Below, one piece after another: positions 33,840 to 42,429 of a DNA stretch of 64,000 nt; positions within the stretch are counted from its first letter, which is position 1, and each line of letters starts with the position of its first letter. Made by a program: the position numbers and the translations under genes. Location of the stretch: positions 1 to 64,000 of the forward strand of contig NZ_QNRR01000001.1 in NCBI RefSeq assembly GCF_003315205.1. The letters run 5' to 3'. Origin of the DNA: Roseimicrobium gellanilyticum (GTDB lineage Bacteria; Verrucomicrobiota; Verrucomicrobiia; Verrucomicrobiales; Verrucomicrobiaceae). The notes below the pieces were generated by a model. It had not been told where the DNA came from. It searched no databases and saw nothing but the letters and a program-made list of their open reading frames with translations.

Positions 33840-34154
33840 ATGAAGCAACTTCTACCCCTGCTCGCGGTAGCTGCGTTGATGGCATCGCCAGCGATGTCCC
33901 AGGACTCCGGCAACATCCCCGATTCGGAGTGGCCTGCAGAAACGAATGTCTACAAGCCAGGCCAGGGTGCGGAGCTGGCGCAGGCCCTGTGCATGAACTG
34001 CCACTCCACCGAGTACGTCTCCACCCAGCCACCCATGCCCCGCAAGTTCTGGGAGGCTACGGTGAAAAAGATGAAGGACAAGTACGCCGCTCCCCTGCCA
34101 GAGGACATGACCGTGCTCGTGGATTATCTCACGGCGACGTATGGGGTGAAGTGA
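33840..34154 (+). CDS. Periplasmic c-type cytochrome (SorB-like)
   Basis: A 104-residue exported monohaem cytochrome. The signal peptide is MKQLLPLLAVAALMASPAMS. One haem-binding motif, CMNCH, is at about 57-61, and the distal Met ligand is likely in QPPMPRKFW. It lies directly behind the sulfite-dehydrogenase-like gene and is most simply its electron acceptor. Small size and single haem fit the SorB subunit. The start at 33840 is chosen from the signal peptide; the frame is open further upstream in the preceding gene. Confidence 0.88.
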   Translation: MKQLLPLLAVAALMASPAMSQDSGNIPDSEWPAETNVYKPGQGAELAQALCMNCHSTEYVSTQPPMPRKFWEATVKKMKDKYAAPLPEDMTVLVDYLTATYGVK

Positions 34155-34245
34155 GCGCAGAAAGTGGCTTCGGCTTCAGGCGAATCAGGAGCGGTGTGAT
34201 GCTGTCCGTGCAGCATCACACCAAGGTGCACACCCCTTTCACCTA

Positions 34246-34277
34246 CGGGAACGAAGCGTTCCCGCTCCTTGAGCCTG
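34246..34277. repeat. Short hairpin repeat GGGAACG-ARG-CGTTCCC, copy 1
   Basis: A perfect hairpin CGGGAACG, AAG loop, CGTTCCCG (34246-34264) followed by CTCCTTGAGCCTG. The same combination recurs with small changes at 48311-48352. It lies in the gap behind the cytochrome gene, where an RNA 3'-end function is plausible. There is no T-run. Confidence 0.6.
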
Positions 34278-34373
34278 TGCCATGTCCGCGTTCCATAGAC
34301 ACCCTTGCCGGATGAACCTTTCCAGGTAGTCCGACGCCTTTATATAGAGACTCGGTTTCACCTTCTTTTGGTA

Positions 34374-34859
34374 TTACCTCGCCAGCTCGTCCTGCGACAG
34401 CACCTTGAAGCCGCACTTGCTCAGTGACTCGCTGCCCACTTCCGGGTCATCCACATGCAGCGCCAGGAGTGGCTTGCCGCTATTGGGCCGGACCATCAGT
34501 GGGTAGGAGTGGTGGATGTTGATTTCCGCCGCCAGAAGTCCGCTGAGCGCGTGGCCCAGGTCATGCACGCCCTGCTTGAGCTCCACCACCACAATGGGCT
34601 TGCTGGCACAGGAGTGCCCCGCAGCGGTGAATACCTCCTCTGCACGCGCCGGGTCCGTTACGATCACGCGCACCAGCGTGAGGTCCACACTGTCCTGCAC
34701 ACTGAGTCCGAGCACTTCGATCTGATGTTCGTTGAGCAGCTTCACCAGGGAGAGCAGTGCGCCCACGCGGTTGTGGAGGAAGACGGAGAGCTGCCGCACC
34801 GGCGACTTCGCATGGGTCGTCTCGGCGGAAAAAGGAGGCACGTCTAGGGAGGAACTCAT
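34374..34859 (-). CDS. ACT-domain protein
   Basis: A 161-residue cytoplasmic protein. Residues about 22-75 form an ACT-type ligand-binding domain (RQLSVFLHNRVGALLSLVKL followed by LNEHQIEVLGLSVQDSVD). A second, weaker repeat covers about 80-150 (IVVVELKQGVHDLGHALSGL, INIHHSYPLM). Tandem ACT domains usually sense amino acids and regulate enzymes or transcription. No catalytic domain is attached. The longer frame to 35072 was rejected because the added 71 residues look non-coding. Function cannot be narrowed further. Confidence 0.78.
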   Translation of the reverse strand: MSSSLDVPPFSAETTHAKSPVRQLSVFLHNRVGALLSLVKLLNEHQIEVLGLSVQDSVDLTLVRVIVTDPARAEEVFTAAGHSCASKPIVVVELKQGVHDLGHALSGLLAAEINIHHSYPLMVRPNSGKPLLALHVDDPEVGSESLSKCGFKVLSQDELAR

Positions 34860-35022
34860 AGAGCCGGAGGATGGTGTTGAGGTGAGGTGGTCTGGTCGCG
34901 GAGGTGACGTGCCGGTGAAGAAGCTCCATCCGCAGGAGTGAGCGCCGGGATATCGTATGGGAAGCAGCCGACGCGTTCCATGCTTGGTAAATTTATTGTG
35001 ACCGTGTGTCCGGGAGAAAGGG

Positions 35023-35448
35023 TCAACCCGCGGGTCCCATGGTGGGACGCATCTCTTCCATGCGGGCGACACGCAGCGGCAGGGAGATCATGGGTTTGCC
35101 GTTCCGCTTGATTTCAAAGCGGTACACCCCGGGTTCCTCAAAACGCAGGCGCTGCAGGTTGAGCACCAGATTGCGGGTGACAAAGGGCACCGAGTTGGGT
35201 GGCAGCACCACATCCATGGTCGCGGAGAAAGGAGGCATCACCGCCTGGCCCACTTCATCCTCGAGCTGGATGCTCAGGTTGTGGCGGCCCACATCATCCG
35301 GGTAGAACATGAGGCGCACGGCCAGGGAACACTGGGGATGCTCCACGGGAAACTCCTGCGCGCACAGCGTGTCGAATGCTCCCAGCACGCACAACTTGCC
35401 CTGGTAGTCAGCGGCTGAGTCGCAAAGGGTCGCGAGAAGGAGTTGCAT
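35023..35448 (-). CDS. DUF6941-like hypothetical protein
   Basis: A 141-residue protein beginning MQLLLATLCDSAADYQGKLC then VLGAFDTL. It is a compact beta-rich domain with no signal peptide or membrane helix (GRHNLSIQLEDEVGQAVMPP, YRFEIKRNGKPM). The N-terminal pattern matches, from memory, a family of unknown function named DUF6941 that is common in planctomycetes and verrucomicrobia. It lies 49 bp downstream of the penicillin-binding protein 2 gene on the same strand. No function is assigned. The frame extends to 35730 inside the PBP2 gene, but the ATG at 35448 is the natural start. Confidence 0.75.
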   Translation of the reverse strand: MQLLLATLCDSAADYQGKLCVLGAFDTLCAQEFPVEHPQCSLAVRLMFYPDDVGRHNLSIQLEDEVGQAVMPPFSATMDVVLPPNSVPFVTRNLVLNLQRLRFEEPGVYRFEIKRNGKPMISLPLRVARMEEMRPTMGPAG

Positions 35449-35497
35449 GAATCTGGCAACCGATACGCTGGTGGGCCGCTGGGCGCGAAGCAAATCT

Positions 35498-37600
35498 CTA
35501 CTCTCTTCCGAAGAGCTTGCGGAAAAACCCGCCGACCGTGCGCCTTTCTTGCTGGGGAGGCGGCGGTGGTTGGAACTCCTGCCTCGGCACGTCCACTCCA
35601 TCCGGCCTGGAAGCTTCGCCATCCGTCTGCTCGTCTTCGTCAGAGATGGCAATGGCCTTGGGAGCATCCTTCGAATGAGCCAGCAGCACCAGCGGATCGT
35701 CAGGCGGAGCGTTGTTGTAAACGTTCTCAAATACTTCGCTCACGATGGGAGCTGCGATGCGCCCACCGCCCACCGTTTCTCCGGGAGCACCCTCGTACAC
35801 CACCGCGAAGGCGTACATCGGATCGTTCGCCGGGAGGAATCCGGTGAACCAAGCCAGTTGCCGCTCATCGTTCTCATCGGTTCTGGGATTGTCCGCCACC
35901 CACTGGGCAGTTCCGGTCTTGCCCGCCACCTGGATGTTGATTTTGCTGTCGAGCTGGGCATTCCGACCCGTGCCACCCGACGCGTTGACCACCGCAATCA
36001 TGCCCTTCACCACCGTTTCACGAGCCGCAGGGTCGAGCGCGATGCGGCGCCTCACCGTGACGGGGAAGGGCTGAAGCACGCGGTCCTGCGGGTCCTGCAC
36101 CTGCTTCACCAGACGCGCCTGGGGCATCACATTGCCGTCCGCGATGCCGCACATGGACTGCGCCACCTGCAGCGGGGTCACCAGCGTGCGTCCCTGGCCG
36201 ATGGACAGGTTGGCAATGTCGCCGCCCTGCATGCGGTGGCCGTACTTCTGCATCATCCACGCATCCGTGGGGACAAAGCCCGTAGGCTCACCTTCCAGAG
36301 GGATGCCGGTCTTTTCTCCAAAGCCGAACCGCTGGGCCATGTCCGTGATGGGCTGGGCGCCGATTTGAAGTGCTGCCTGGTAGAACCACGTGTTGGTCGA
36401 GCGCTTGATGGCGGTCACCACATTGATGGAACCTTCGGGCTCCTTGCTCCAGTTGCGAAACTCCTGATTGCCAATCCAGAGGCTGGTTCCCGAATAATAG
36501 GCGGTACGAGGCGTGATTTCCCCAGTTTCCAGCGCTGCCTGGGACACGATGATTTTGAAGGTCGACGCTGGAGGAAGGGTCGACTGGTAGGCGCGGGCGA
36601 ACAGCGGTTCGCGCTTGTCCATCTTCAGGCGGGCGTAGTTCACATCCGTGATGCCCGGGCAGAAGAGATTCGGGTCATACATGGGGAAGGAACCCATGGC
36701 GAGCACGTCGCCGGTCTTCACGTCCATGATGACCATCGCGCCGCTGCGGGTGTGCTTGGCCAGCGCATTCTCCACGTACTTCTGGAAGTTGAAGTCGAGG
36801 GAGGTCACCACGTTGTTACCCGGCATGGGGCGGCGCTGCACTTCCTCCGCATCCTTCGAGCCATCCGGATTGAAGAGCACCGAGGTCACGCCCGGGCGGC
36901 CCTGCAAGTCCTTGTCGAACGTCTTCTCCAGGCCGCTGCGACCTTCGATTTCTTCAAAGAGCGGGTCACCATCCTGAATGGGGCCGGTGGGAAGCTGCCG
37001 CACACGGCCGGTGTATCCAATGATGTGAGGAGCACAGGCACCCTTCGGGTAGTAGCGCATGTACGCTGCCTGGAGCACCACGCCGCTGCCGGGGCGCAGC
37101 AGGTCGAAGAGGCGGAGCTGCTGGTCCCCATTGACCTCCTCCAGGATGTTGTCCTGGTAGGTGAAGACCAGAGGCAGCCAGCGGCGGTTCTTGTAGTGGC
37201 TGAGCAGCCGGTCATCCGGCATCGTCCATGCCTTGCCGAGCGCGGCATTCACCTTGCGCAGGCGGGTGTGGGCAAACTCAAGAATCTCGCGGTCCGCTGC
37301 CTTCTCTCCAAGGAAGGGGAAGCTCAGCGCCAGGTACTGCACCACCCGCGTCTGGGCGAGGGGCACGCCGTTGCGGTCCACAATCTGGCCGCGCGGTGCG
37401 GGCACGTTCAGCATGAGCGTGCGGGCCTCCTTATCGGTGCGCCAGGTCGCCTTCAGCTCCTTCTTGGCGCTGGATTCCGCAGGGGGTGGTTCGGCGGGCA
37501 GTGCCTTTAGCGTGAGCTGCTGCTGGGCGACCACTTGGGAAACTGGACCCGAAATCAGGGCCAGCAGGGCAAGGGGAAATTTGAGACGGGGGCCACGCAT
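35498..37600 (-). CDS. mrdA: Penicillin-binding protein 2 (peptidoglycan transpeptidase)
   Basis: A 700-residue class B penicillin-binding protein that cross-links peptidoglycan for cell elongation. The dimerisation/pedestal region starts near VPAPRGQIVDRNGVPLAQT and includes GRSGLEKTFDKDLQG. The transpeptidase domain has the SxxK nucleophile in LPPASTFKI, the SxN motif in KRSTNTWF and KTG in VAGKTGTAQW. The tail is a Pro/Gln-rich stretch with a basic end. The N-terminus (LKFPLALLALISGPVSQVVA, then QQQ) looks more like a cleavable signal peptide than the usual uncleaved anchor. The neighbours rodA and mreBCD are absent from this window. Confidence 0.92.
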   Translation of the reverse strand: MRGPRLKFPLALLALISGPVSQVVAQQQLTLKALPAEPPPAESSAKKELKATWRTDKEARTLMLNVPAPRGQIVDRNGVPLAQTRVVQYLALSFPFLGEKAADREILEFAHTRLRKVNAALGKAWTMPDDRLLSHYKNRRWLPLVFTYQDNILEEVNGDQQLRLFDLLRPGSGVVLQAAYMRYYPKGACAPHIIGYTGRVRQLPTGPIQDGDPLFEEIEGRSGLEKTFDKDLQGRPGVTSVLFNPDGSKDAEEVQRRPMPGNNVVTSLDFNFQKYVENALAKHTRSGAMVIMDVKTGDVLAMGSFPMYDPNLFCPGITDVNYARLKMDKREPLFARAYQSTLPPASTFKIIVSQAALETGEITPRTAYYSGTSLWIGNQEFRNWSKEPEGSINVVTAIKRSTNTWFYQAALQIGAQPITDMAQRFGFGEKTGIPLEGEPTGFVPTDAWMMQKYGHRMQGGDIANLSIGQGRTLVTPLQVAQSMCGIADGNVMPQARLVKQVQDPQDRVLQPFPVTVRRRIALDPAARETVVKGMIAVVNASGGTGRNAQLDSKINIQVAGKTGTAQWVADNPRTDENDERQLAWFTGFLPANDPMYAFAVVYEGAPGETVGGGRIAAPIVSEVFENVYNNAPPDDPLVLLAHSKDAPKAIAISDEDEQTDGEASRPDGVDVPRQEFQPPPPPQQERRTVGGFFRKLFGRE

Positions 37601-37732
37601 GGACTGGACAAGGGCAGAGGGATAGCTTGCGGTGAAAGAACCGCTTCGTCAAGAAGTGGCACGTCTCTCACACCGTCGCTGGATGGGCCTTCAGGGTCAA
37701 ATCGGACGAAAGTCCCACCAGGCACCCCGGCC

Positions 37733-37951
37733 TCAATTCCGCACCCGGCGGCGGCGGCGCGTCATGTACATGAGACCGGCAGTGCCTATCAGCAGGGCGC
37801 TGCTCTGGTCGTAGCCGGGGGCATTGCCCAGGCTGGCAAAGCTAGCCTGGGAGAGGATCCACACACTGGAAACCACGAACCCAATCACGAGGGGGAAACC
37901 CCAGCCGGATTTTCCAGAGTCTTGAGAATGCTTGGCGGTGGACGTGCTCAT
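37733..37951 (-). CDS. Small two-helix membrane protein
   Basis: A 72-residue protein with two hydrophobic segments (about 18-36 GFPLVIGFVVSSVWILSQA and 50-62 SALLIGTAGLMYM) and a strongly basic Arg-rich C-terminus. The hydrophobic-plus-Arg ending recalls sorting tails, but no PEP-type motif precedes it. I do not recognise the family. The ATG at 37951 has an upstream AAGAGAG; an in-frame ATG at 37981 is also possible. It is divergent from pstS. Confidence 0.6.
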   Translation of the reverse strand: MSTSTAKHSQDSGKSGWGFPLVIGFVVSSVWILSQASFASLGNAPGYDQSSALLIGTAGLMYMTRRRRRVRN

Positions 37952-38291
37952 ACTCTCTTGCGGTTGAGAGTAAATATTCATTCAAATTCTCACAAGTGCA
38001 AATCCAAATTGTGAAAATTAGATTATCACCCGTTAAATTAGTGCAAATATGAAACGTTTTCTGGTTAAATGTCTCATATTTGAGAGTGCCCCGGTGATTC
38101 TCCATGGTGCTAAGGAATAATTTATCCTGAAATCCGGGAGAGGGTACCAAAAAGAGACCTGAAGCGTTGCTTCAAAAGGCAATGTGACATTTTGTTCACC
38201 CTCGGTGGGTTGCCCCTGCGAAGCCTTCCCGCATTGGTGATTGCATGCTGGCCTGTGGCCAGTTTGCCAACACAACACCAGATACCAAAGC
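37952..38291. other. AT-richer divergent promoter region before pstS
   Basis: A 340-bp gap, noticeably richer in A and T than the flanking genes, between the small membrane protein and pstS. It must hold the pst promoter. A symmetric sequence GTGACATTTTGTTCAC lies at about 38185-38200, roughly 95 bp before the pstS start, and could be a regulator site. It does not match a clear Pho box (direct CTGTCAT repeats). No gene is seen here. Confidence 0.4.
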
Positions 38292-39107
38292 ATGAAATCC
38301 ACTATCATCACTTCGCTGCTCGCCATCGCCATGACGGCGGGTCTCCAGGCCCAGAGCGTCCTGCGCATTCGCGGCTCGGACACCTTGGGCGCCAAGCTTG
38401 TTCCGCAGTGGGCGGAAGGCTTCAAGAAGCAGGGCGGCAGTGTCAGCTTCGACATCGCGGCGGAAGGTTCCACGACTGCTTTCACCAACCTCTCGGCTGG
38501 CACCGCCGAAATCGGCATGTCCTCCCGCAAGGTGAAGGACGACGAGCGCACCTTCGCCAAGACCAAGGGCGTGTTCCTCCAGGAGTACAATGTGGCTTGG
38601 GACATGATCGCGGTCGTGGTGAACAAGAGCAATCCTGTACAGACCCTGACCAAGAAGCAGGTCGCTGGCATCTTCACCGGCGCCATCAAGGACTGGAGCG
38701 AAGTCGGCGGCACCCCCGGCCCCATCTCCGTGTACACCCGCAACACCTCCTCCGGCACCTACAAGGACTGGCAGACCCTCGCCATGGGTGGCAAGGACTA
38801 CGCTTCCAGCAGCCAGAAGATGGCCGGCAACGAGCAGATCGCCCAGGAAGTGGCCAGCAACAAGAACGGCATCGGCTACGTGGGCTACGCCTACATCAAG
38901 GCCAAGGGCATCAAGGTGGCTGAAGTGGACGGCCACGCTCCCTCCGTGGAGTCCGTGAAGAAGTATCCCTACAGCCGCCCCACGTTCCTCTACGTGAACG
39001 GCAAGCCGGACGGCAACATCAAGGCCTTCATCGACTTCGTGCAGAGCCCCGCCGGTGACAAGATCTCCGAGGTGGTCGGATTCATCCCGGTCTCCCAGGT
39101 GAAGTAA
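38292..39107 (+). CDS. pstS: Periplasmic phosphate-binding protein
   Basis: A 271-residue exported solute-binding protein for the high-affinity phosphate ABC transporter. The signal peptide is MKSTIITSLLAIAMTAGLQA. Phosphate-contact motifs of the PBP-like family are visible: RIRGSDTLG near the N-terminus, AAEGSTTAF at about 57-65, EIGMSSRKV, and YTRNTSSGTYKDW at about 155-167. It is the first gene of pstS-pstC-pstA-pstB-pstB. A strong hairpin terminator lies between it and pstC, which would keep PstS in excess of the membrane parts. The frame is open to 38241 but the signal peptide fixes the ATG at 38292. Confidence 0.94.
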   Translation: MKSTIITSLLAIAMTAGLQAQSVLRIRGSDTLGAKLVPQWAEGFKKQGGSVSFDIAAEGSTTAFTNLSAGTAEIGMSSRKVKDDERTFAKTKGVFLQEYNVAWDMIAVVVNKSNPVQTLTKKQVAGIFTGAIKDWSEVGGTPGPISVYTRNTSSGTYKDWQTLAMGGKDYASSSQKMAGNEQIAQEVASNKNGIGYVGYAYIKAKGIKVAEVDGHAPSVESVKKYPYSRPTFLYVNGKPDGNIKAFIDFVQSPAGDKISEVVGFIPVSQVK

Positions 39108-39140
39108 TTCACTGGGTTATCTGACAAACGTTTCACCCGC

Positions 39141-39186
39141 AACCCGACGGGAGACAGTGGACAACACTTCTTCCGTCGGGTTTTCT
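39141..39186 (+). terminator. Partial terminator/attenuator between pstS and pstC
   Basis: A 10-bp perfect stem (AACCCGACGG at 39141-39150 and CCGTCGGGTT at 39173-39182) followed by TTCT in the 111-bp gap after pstS. It is oriented with the operon. It would end part of the transcripts after pstS or protect the pstS mRNA 3' end. Confidence 0.7.
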
Positions 39187-39218
39187 GTCCCGCCTAAACG
39201 CCGCAGCAACTCCCCTGC

Positions 39219-41207
39219 ATGAGCACCGAAAAAAGCGTCAGCCGCGAGATTGAATCCGACCTCATCAAGCCGCCCGGTTTCCTGGGGCTGCGCATGGATC
39301 GCCAGAAGGTCATCCGGGCCTTCTTCAGCACCTGCGCGACGGTCACCATCATCACCCTGGTGCTCATCATGTGGTCCCTCATTTCGGAGGGGCCCATCAA
39401 AGTGGGCAAGGCATTCGGCTTCCTGCCCTATCCCACGCTCAAGGGCGGCTTCCTTGATACCTACCGCCACGAGCTCTCAGTGTATCGCAAGGCGGGTCTT
39501 GAGTTCTGCGACCATGTCCAGAAGCCACTCACGGAACACGAGGAACTCCTCAGCCGTTTGAAGCGCGCACTTGGCGCCGACCTCAACACCGTTTCCAAAC
39601 CTTCCCGCGACCGCCGCGATGCCGCTCTGCTCGCGAAGACCCACGTGGAAGAGAAGGCCGCCCTCCAGCGCGAGGCCCTCGAAGAAGCGCTGGAAAAAAC
39701 CGAGCCCGCCACGCCGCCGGAGAAAATCGCTGAGCTGCGCAAGAGCGTGACGGATGCCACGCACATCGCCGTGGCCACGGAGACCATCTCCGATATCTTC
39801 AACAAGGAGGAGAAGGAAAAGCTCATCGCCGAGCTGAACTCCCTCCAGCCTGACCAGGAGGATTTCCCTCCCTTCATCCAGTCCCTGCTCGCCGAATCCG
39901 CCAAGAAGGACGCCGAGGCGAAGGAGAAGTTCGCCGCCTTTGTGAGCGCGGTGGATGAATTCGAAGCTGCTTCCGAACCCGTCGTGGAAGTGCATGACTC
40001 CATGAAGGAGCTTGCACTGGCCACCAAGGAAAAGGCCGTGCAGCAGCACATGGCGGAAGATGCAAGGACCCAGCTCCTGGAGGCCGCCGCCACCGCGAAG
40101 ACTCCCGAGCAGAAGGCTGCCTTCGAGAAGGATGCCGCGGAAACGGACACCACGGAAATCGATTACAAGTCCGCCATCGAGCCGATTGTGGCCAAACTGC
40201 CTGACTATGAGAAGCTGGTGCAGCCATACATCGAGGCCATCAAGAAAGCTTCCGCCGCACTTCCCGCCAAGCCGGAAACGAAAGAGGCCCACGACCTGAT
40301 GGAGCACTTCCGCAAGGACTTCCCCAAGCACCTCAAGACCGTGGAGGCCTCCGTGCCGCGCATGAAGGAGTGGAGCTGGGAAAAGCCCGTGCCCATGACG
40401 CAGGCGCTCACGTCCTTCCTCTTCGGAGGTGACTGGATTACGAACAGCTCCTGGCAGGACTTCTACGGCGTGCTGCCCCTCCTCACGGGTTCGCTGGTGA
40501 TTGCTCTCACCGCATTGGTCATCGCCCTGCCCTTCAGCGTGGGTGCGGCCATCTATGTGAATCAGTTCGCCTCGCTGCGTGAGCAGGAGATTGTGAAGCC
40601 GCTCATCGAGTTCATCCAGGCCATCCCATCCGTGGTGCTGGGTTTCATCGGTATCTCGGTGCTGGGTGACTTGATCAAATCCACCAGCGGCATTCCCTGG
40701 CTTTCCTGGATTCCCGGCTTCCCCGTGCAGGAACGCCTGAACATGTTCAATGCCGGTGTGCTGCTCGCGCTCATGGCCATTCCCACAATGTTCTCCCTCG
40801 CCGAGGACGCCATAAACAACGTGCCACGTGCCTTCAGTGAAGCCAGTGAAGCGCTCGGCGCCACGAAGCTGCAGACCGTCTTCCGGGTCATCGTACCGGC
40901 TTCCATCTCCGGCATTCTCGCAGCGATGCTGTTGGGCCTTGGCCGTATCGTCGGCGAGACCATGGTGGTGCTGCTGGTCGCGGGTAACCGCATCGCGATT
41001 CCCGACTTCTCAGATGGCATCGGCACCGTCTTCCAACCTGCACACACGCTCACGGGCATCATTGCGCAGGAACTGGGTGAAGTCTCCCGCGGCAGCTCCC
41101 ACTGGCAGGCCCTCTTCATGGTGGGCATCCTGCTCTTCATCATCTCCCTTTTCATCAACTGGGCTTCCCGCCTCGTCGTGAAGAAATTCCAGCTCCCCAA
41201 GATCTAG
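39219..41207 (+). CDS. pstC: Phosphate ABC transporter permease PstC with a large coiled-coil insertion
   Basis: A 662-residue permease, about twice the usual length of PstC (about 300-340). Helix 1 is at about 34-55 (TCATVTIITLVLIMWSLI). A Glu/Lys/Ala-rich, mostly charged region of roughly 340 residues follows (about 65-405), with strong coiled-coil character (for example EEKAALQREALEEALEKTEP). The normal permease core resumes at about 415 with DFYGVLPLLTGSLVIALTAL and contains the EAA-type loop EASEALGATKLQTVFRVIVP before the last helices. The insertion should lie on the periplasmic side, given the membrane topology. The downstream pstA starts four bases after the stop. Confidence 0.9.
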   Translation: MSTEKSVSREIESDLIKPPGFLGLRMDRQKVIRAFFSTCATVTIITLVLIMWSLISEGPIKVGKAFGFLPYPTLKGGFLDTYRHELSVYRKAGLEFCDHVQKPLTEHEELLSRLKRALGADLNTVSKPSRDRRDAALLAKTHVEEKAALQREALEEALEKTEPATPPEKIAELRKSVTDATHIAVATETISDIFNKEEKEKLIAELNSLQPDQEDFPPFIQSLLAESAKKDAEAKEKFAAFVSAVDEFEAASEPVVEVHDSMKELALATKEKAVQQHMAEDARTQLLEAAATAKTPEQKAAFEKDAAETDTTEIDYKSAIEPIVAKLPDYEKLVQPYIEAIKKASAALPAKPETKEAHDLMEHFRKDFPKHLKTVEASVPRMKEWSWEKPVPMTQALTSFLFGGDWITNSSWQDFYGVLPLLTGSLVIALTALVIALPFSVGAAIYVNQFASLREQEIVKPLIEFIQAIPSVVLGFIGISVLGDLIKSTSGIPWLSWIPGFPVQERLNMFNAGVLLALMAIPTMFSLAEDAINNVPRAFSEASEALGATKLQTVFRVIVPASISGILAAMLLGLGRIVGETMVVLLVAGNRIAIPDFSDGIGTVFQPAHTLTGIIAQELGEVSRGSSHWQALFMVGILLFIISLFINWASRLVVKKFQLPKI

Positions 41208-41211
41208 TCTC

Positions 41212-42429
41212 ATGCACGCCCCCGCGAATCCATCGACCTCCGGCGTCATTCCAAATCCGTTCGCCAGGCCCAAGACCAACAAGGAGCTCTATGAGTTCCT
41301 GTGGAAGCAGGTCCTGCGCGCGGCCACGTATGCCATCCTCGTGGCGGTGTTCTTCATCTTCGGGCACATCCTGATCAAGGGTGCGCCGGTGGTGTTTGGA
41401 CAGTTCCGCACCACATCGAGCTTCCCTTATGTGGCAAATGACTTCCTGACCAAGCTGCCCGAGACGCTTCACGTCCTCGAAGACAAGCAAGGCAACAAGT
41501 ACGAGACGGACCCCAAGGGCTCTGACGTCATCAAGGCCAAGCTCGGTGACAACCTGCGCTCGGAGAAGACCATCTCCTACTCCGGCGGTGGTATTCTCGG
41601 TCCGATTGTCGGCACTGTGCTGCTGGTCGCGGTCTGCATCGTGGTGGCCCTGTTCCTCGGCATCTCCTCAGCGGTGTACCTGAGTGAGTATGCCAAGCAT
41701 GGCCGGTTCATCGAGATAGTTCGTTTGGCCATCCTGAATCTTTCCGGCGTGCCTTCCGTGGTGTTCGGTCTCTTCGGCCTCGGCATCTTTGTCTTGAGTG
41801 CGCCTGTCTTTACGGATGTGCCCCTGGATCGCTCGCTGCTGGTCATACCGCTCGGCTTCACGAAGCTCAGCTTCCAGGGCTGGGATGCCTGTGTGATGAG
41901 CGGCGCCTTCACGCTAGCCTTTGTCATTCTCCCGGTGATTATCACCGCCAGCGAGGAGTGCCTCCGCGCGGTGCCGCAAGGTTTCCGTGAGACCTCCCTC
42001 GCGCTGGGCGCCACACGCTGGCAGACCATTTGGAAGAGCGTGCTGCCCTTTGCCATGCCGGGCATCCTCACTTCCAGCATCCTCGGCATCGCCCGTGCCG
42101 CTGGCGAGACCGCGCCCATCATGTTCACCGCCGCTCTGGCCTTCAAGGACAAGCTGCCCTGGCAGAATGACGGCGCCTGGCCCCTGGTCGAGAATCCGGG
42201 CTGGATGGGGGAAGTCGTCAATGGCTCGAGTCAGGGCGTTGCCTCCCTCACGGAGTCCGTGCAGGCCTTGCCCTATCACATCTACACCATCGCCGCGCGC
42301 ATCCCGCAGAGTGAGTACTCAGAGCGCGCCCAATATGGGTCGGTGTTCGTCTTTCTGGTGATCGTGCTCGCATTTGCCACTGCGAGCGTGTTGCTCCGTC
42401 GCAAACTCCGCGCCAAATACAAATGGTAG
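41212..42429 (+). CDS. pstA: Phosphate ABC transporter permease PstA
   Basis: A 405-residue permease, the second membrane subunit of the phosphate importer. Helix 1 is at about 36-58. A soluble segment of about 65 residues follows (to about 120), longer than usual. The permease core has helices at about 125-150 and 180-205, and the EAA loop [20 protein letters not shown] (about 260-279), which contacts the ATPase. The last helix ends at about 395 ([16 protein letters not shown]). It starts four bases after pstC and overlaps pstB by seven bases, so the genes are tightly coupled. Confidence 0.93.
   Translation: MHAPANPSTSGVIPNPFARPKTNKELYEFLWKQVLRAATYAILVAVFFIFGHILIKGAPVVFGQFRTTSSFPYVANDFLTKLPETLHVLEDKQGNKYETDPKGSDVIKAKLGDNLRSEKTISYSGGGILGPIVGTVLLVAVCIVVALFLGISSAVYLSEYAKHGRFIEIVRLAILNLSGVPSVVFGLFGLGIFVLSAPVFTDVPLDRSLLVIPLGFTKLSFQGWDACVMSGAFTLAFVILPVIITASEECLRAVPQGFRETSLALGATRWQTIWKSVLPFAMPGILTSSILGIARAAGETAPIMFTAALAFKDKLPWQNDGAWPLVENPGWMGEVVNGSSQGVASLTESVQALPYHIYTIAARIPQSEYSERAQYGSVFVFLVIVLAFATASVLLRRKLRAKYKW

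Noticed and set aside
35447-37510. 687-residue open frame on the plus strand
   Set aside because: Antisense to the penicillin-binding protein 2 gene, whose active-site motifs are intact.
38150-38291. A Pho box upstream of pstS
   Set aside because: No pair of CTGTCAT-like direct repeats with 11-bp spacing could be found; only an unrelated symmetric GTGACA-TGTTCAC sequence is present.
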